A stretch of 64,000 nt of DNA from assembly GCA_025618425.1 (NCBI GenBank), contig CM046846.1, positions 25,109,107-25,173,106 on the forward strand. Reading direction: 5' to 3'. Below are positions 60,621 through 64,000 of the stretch, piece by piece; the stretch's first letter is position 1, and each line of letters begins with the position of its first letter. The stretch comes from Heliocidaris tuberculata (lineage: Eukaryota; Echinodermata; Echinoidea; Camarodonta; Echinometridae). Made by a program: the position numbers and the translations under genes. The notes under the pieces were generated by a model. That model saw nothing but the letters and a program-made list of their open reading frames with translations. It searched no databases and had not been told where the DNA came from.

Positions 60621-61658
60621 ATGTATCTCTTTATTCTACCCTTGCCTTCTCTCTCTCTCTCCTCGCCTTTTATCTCTCTCTCTCTCTCTCTCCTAATGGC
60701 ATGGGGCTGTATTCTGAAAACTATGTTATCTGTTATGTTAAGGAAAACAATGTCAATTGTCATAACAAAATAACATTGCGCAGAATAAACCATTGTTATT
60801 GGTGCTTGCGCAGGTGTCTCTTTTAGCTTTACGTGAACGCAGCCAGCTTTGTGCAGACAGTAACCTATGACTTGTCCAAATTTTGATTTGATATGGAAAT
60901 TGACATCGTTTTACTAACACAAGTTTCAGAATACCACCCCAGCTTATTAACTGTCCAGGCCATAGGATTTTCCATGTAAAGTTGTAATGAATCTGGTGTT
61001 GGTTAGATAACTCACCTTTTTTCTTTGTTTGTTTTTTTTCCCCTTGCTGTTTCACTTAAGTTAACCAACACCCTTAAAAAGAAAATTATGTGTAACTCCC
61101 TTATAAATTATTGGATGATTCTTTGCAAATATTTACTGGGCTATTCTCCTGGCACAATAGACATTATAACTTTCTTAGTTGTGCTTATACATCAAAAAGC
61201 CATAAAGTCTTCTTTTGGTTTCCAGACGATCAAATTTTGTGTGTGCACACACGTTGCTCATGTAATGCAATCTAATTCCTCTTACCTTTCCTTTCATCAT
61301 CGATACCGTATACGGGATTGGTGAATATGAGATAAATCGCTTTATACTTCCTTCACACAATACATACCCTCTTTTATGGGTATCTGTTTACTGCACTCAT
61401 CTATTTTCATCCCAGAATGGTACTCAAAGTATGAATAATCACTACAAAATTACTTCTTATAGTCCTCAAAGTTTTATATCTTTTAAATATACATTTCTGC
61501 CTTAGTCATCTTTGTGGTATTGAAGTACATGTAATTAATAATATAATAATATGCATTTGCAAGTGCATTTATGAAAGTATAACAAGTCTATCATAAATCA
61601 ATACATAATGATGAAATTAAGTGTCATATTCCACATAATATAAGAATAAGGGATACTG
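59771..61658. other. 3' flank of copy 2; no further gene seen
   Basis: 3' UTR with AATAAA at 59994-59999, then AT-rich DNA, the short CT minisatellite (about 60576-60692) and the empty TTAA site at 61074-61077. The small frames here are shared with copy 1 but have no coding character. Confidence 0.7.
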
Positions 61659-61662
61659 TTAA

Positions 61663-62053
61663 AGTGATTTGGTAACTTTGTAGAGGCTTGATAAAATCTA
61701 AGCTGTCTTGCCTTACATGCTATCAGTGTATGTAATATGGTGTAAATATGAAGCCCAGGAAAAAAAAAAAGCACTTCAAAATCATCATGTGCTTCACAAA
61801 AGTAAACATACGCAAGTGACCGGAAATGCCAGACTCATTTTCAGCAATAGACTCAGTGTTAGACTAAAGCGTATGGCCATACGCTTTCGTAAATGGGAGT
61901 ATTCAGTCATATATATCTTAATAATAGCATTATATATTTGAAAACCTTTCTATGCCTGGCTATTTATTTATCCTTCTGAACATCATTATACAAGACAGAT
62001 ATCAAAATTCAACAATTTATTAAGTCAAGCCTCCACAAAGTTACCAAATCCCT
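61663..62053. mobile_element. TTAA-type MITE (GGTAACTTTG family), copy 2
   Basis: Same insertion as 4064-4454 at the same place in the duplicated block, TTAA at 61659-61662 and 62054-62057. This insertion predates the split of the two copies. Confidence 0.9.
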
Positions 62054-63157
62054 TTAAAAATACACATTAATGTTTCTTTGAAAGGTACCTATCACTGTTT
62101 TTTTTTTTTTTTTTTTTTTTAAACATGTCTGTCTGGGCCTGACAGAAGTGCTGTCAAATGTGTTTAATATAACATTAACATGAAATAACAATTATAATTA
62201 TTTCAATCATTTTGAGCCAACCCGACATGACTTGTGTGCTCAGCGCAAATGGGAAGAAGTAACTTTCTCCTTCATGTACATGTATGTATAATCAACCCTG
62301 GAGTAGAGGTCTCATCTGAAACTTGACTCTATATTATAACTGAAATGAATGATCTTTTTCGCAGGTTTCATTTTTCTCATAATCAGTACAAACTATCCAT
62401 GTGTGTACAACAGATTTCTCTTTCAGAGACAAAACTTTGGCACATAAAGAAATTGTCAAAGTGGTTCCCATAAGTGGCTACAGTACGACACAGCTGTAAA
62501 ATGAAACCTAGTCACAGCATGAACTATTACAGCCCCAAGGTACATTAAATAGGCCTATTCAAAAGTGAAACCAGTTTAGGGAAGCGCCCTCCCACTTATG
62601 AAGAACCAAGCACATGTAATTATAGTATCCATAATTACTGACGGATAGAAAGCGAAAGCATTAGAAACCCATCTTCTACGAATGAATAAATCAATGTACA
62701 GTATACTGACAGCATACAACATGCAGTGGATCGGTCCTGTGCATGCTTGTTGCACAGTAAGAAAAAAAAAATTCCACACAGTGAGAGAGGCACAAGAAAA
62801 CAAACACAATTCATTTTATTTGATAAATTTCAAGAACACATCAACACCCCTGCCTATATCCTTCTGAAGGAAATGACCTTTGAATAAATAAGAAAGAAAA
62901 ATCTAAAAAAACTAACATGAAACAGAGATGTAAAACAAATGATGTGAACAAAAATTGGGAAGGAAACAAACTGAGATTTGATAGTAGTTTCTGCAAATGT
63001 CATAGATTATATGGTTTTCATGGACAATCTATTAAAAACTTATCTTATTCTCAAAACACCAAACTATGAATTCCCAGAAAATGCATGAAGTGTTTGTACA
63101 GTCTACATTCATAAAAATAGTGACCATATTTTTCTCTGTCTGTTCAGATTGGAGATT

Positions 63158-63231
63158 GTCTGTTTGGAGCCAGAAGGGCGTAACCCATATACTTAAACAC
63201 AGAGTTAACGCCCTTCTGGCTCTCAACAGAC
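63158..63231. repeat. Hairpin, copy 2
   Basis: Identical arms to 5972-6045; one loop base differs (ATATACTTAAA versus ATATATTTAAA). Confidence 0.7.
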
Positions 63232-63621
63232 GAGATAATCTTGCTTTAATACAGGCTATAACCCAAACTTTTTCTCCTGTGATTGAAGTGCAACACCCTT
63301 GTTATCACTTATCACAAACTCAAACGCCATTGACACTGTGCATTCATGAAAGTATTTACCAGTCAATACGGCATGTTTGTGTTATAAGACATATTCAGTC
63401 AGAGGAAAGGCCCCAATATACACCAAATCAGAGCAATGTCAGACCAGCCACAACCGGTCGTACGACTGTCCGATTTTTTTATAGTTACTCAGACTGAAAG
63501 CTGACCGGAAGGCTTAAAATGCCCCACAAACTGAATATTGCTATCTAGATGTGCAATCAAGAAAATTTTACATTTCCTTATTTCATATTTCATCCAGATG
63601 CAATTTCTTTTGCAAGCCTGA

Positions 63622-63941
63622 GGGGTGTTTCATAAAGCTGTTCGTAAAGTTACGCATGTCTTTACGACCGACTTGAATATGAAGTGCCCGATAGGATGCC
63701 CAAAGTTTTTCCTGATGTTTTAACAAAGTGTGACTCTATTTCCAATAACCTCAATTAAATTATTGCAAAAAAGTATACTTTGCATTAAAAATGTTTGTCA
63801 TAATAAGAATGTTAATCTACATCTGCACAGTTCAATTTTAGTTGATGCAGTTAAAAATGATTGAGCATCTCATTTGGCTTGTATTTAAGTCATTCATGTA
63901 GTCATGCGTAACTTTACAAACAGCTTTATAAAACATCCCCC
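63622..63941. mobile_element. Foldback MITE (GGGGTGTTTCATAAAGCTG), copy 2
   Basis: Same insertion as 6434-6759 in the duplicated block, with a few small differences (for example a shorter 'cttgtatttaag'). Confidence 0.85.
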
Positions 63942-64000
63942 TGGTTGTTAATAATGTAAGCTTTGAAGTTCCTAGCCACCATATTAATCTATCGTATCAT

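Larger units (their letters stand above)
58147..63984. repeat. Large near-identical duplicated block, copy 2
   Basis: Matches 1-6802 in the same orientation with about 99% identity by eye. It lacks both TTAA-flanked insertions of copy 1 (empty sites 61074-61077 and 62119-62122) and has a shorter CT tract. The match stops at 63984; the last 16 bases of the window are unrelated. Confidence 0.95.

Overview
The window is animal nuclear DNA. It is AT-rich, its genes are split by GT-AG introns, and it is packed with short non-autonomous transposons. The recognisable proteins (lipoyl synthase, TMEM144, an ACSF2-type acyl-CoA synthetase, ZCCHC10) are metazoan. The gene sizes, base composition and the density of TTAA- and TA-flanked foldback elements suggest a marine invertebrate deuterostome, most likely a sea urchin. 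The species is an inference and was not tested. A run of 500 N at 43670-44169 marks a draft assembly.

Layout, left to right. Positions 1-6802 hold the last coding exon and 3' flank of an unrecognised gene (copy 1). Positions 8823-10208 (-) are a one-exon ORF for an unrecognised single-pass membrane protein of 461 aa. Positions 12092-24065 (-) hold nine exons of mitochondrial lipoyl synthase (LIAS); its last short exon was not found. Positions 24662-36609 (+) hold a complete nine-exon TMEM144, transcribed divergently from LIAS across about 600 bp. Positions 41428-43669 (-) hold the last three exons of an ACSF2-like synthetase, cut by the assembly gap and carrying frame breaks beside it. Positions 44170-50988 are repeats with no supported gene. 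Positions 50989-55164 (-) hold a complete three-exon ZCCHC10. Positions 56672-59770 (+) hold a four-exon gene for a 473-aa protein with an N-myristoylation-like start; its fourth exon is the second copy of the exon at the left edge. Positions 58147-63984 repeat 1-6802 almost base for base.

The two copies differ by few substitutions, but copy 1 carries two extra TTAA-flanked transposons whose exact empty sites are visible in copy 2. That pattern fits two haplotypes placed in one scaffold, or a recent duplication. The genes show no common pathway. LIAS (lipoate synthesis) and ACSF2 (fatty acyl activation) are both mitochondrial enzymes, but nothing here shows co-regulation.

Most of the non-coding sequence is mobile-element debris: TTAA-flanked MITEs (several families), TA-flanked mariner/pogo-like MITEs, hAT-like and GC-rich foldbacks, a decayed LINE interrupted by another repeat, a tRNA-derived sequence and many microsatellites. 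I found no CRISPR, operon, prokaryotic-type defence locus or obviously new biochemical system. The most notable points are the dated transposon insertions between the two copies, partial exon duplications inside LIAS, a transposon whose target-site duplication overlaps the ZCCHC10 splice donor, and two unrecognised proteins.
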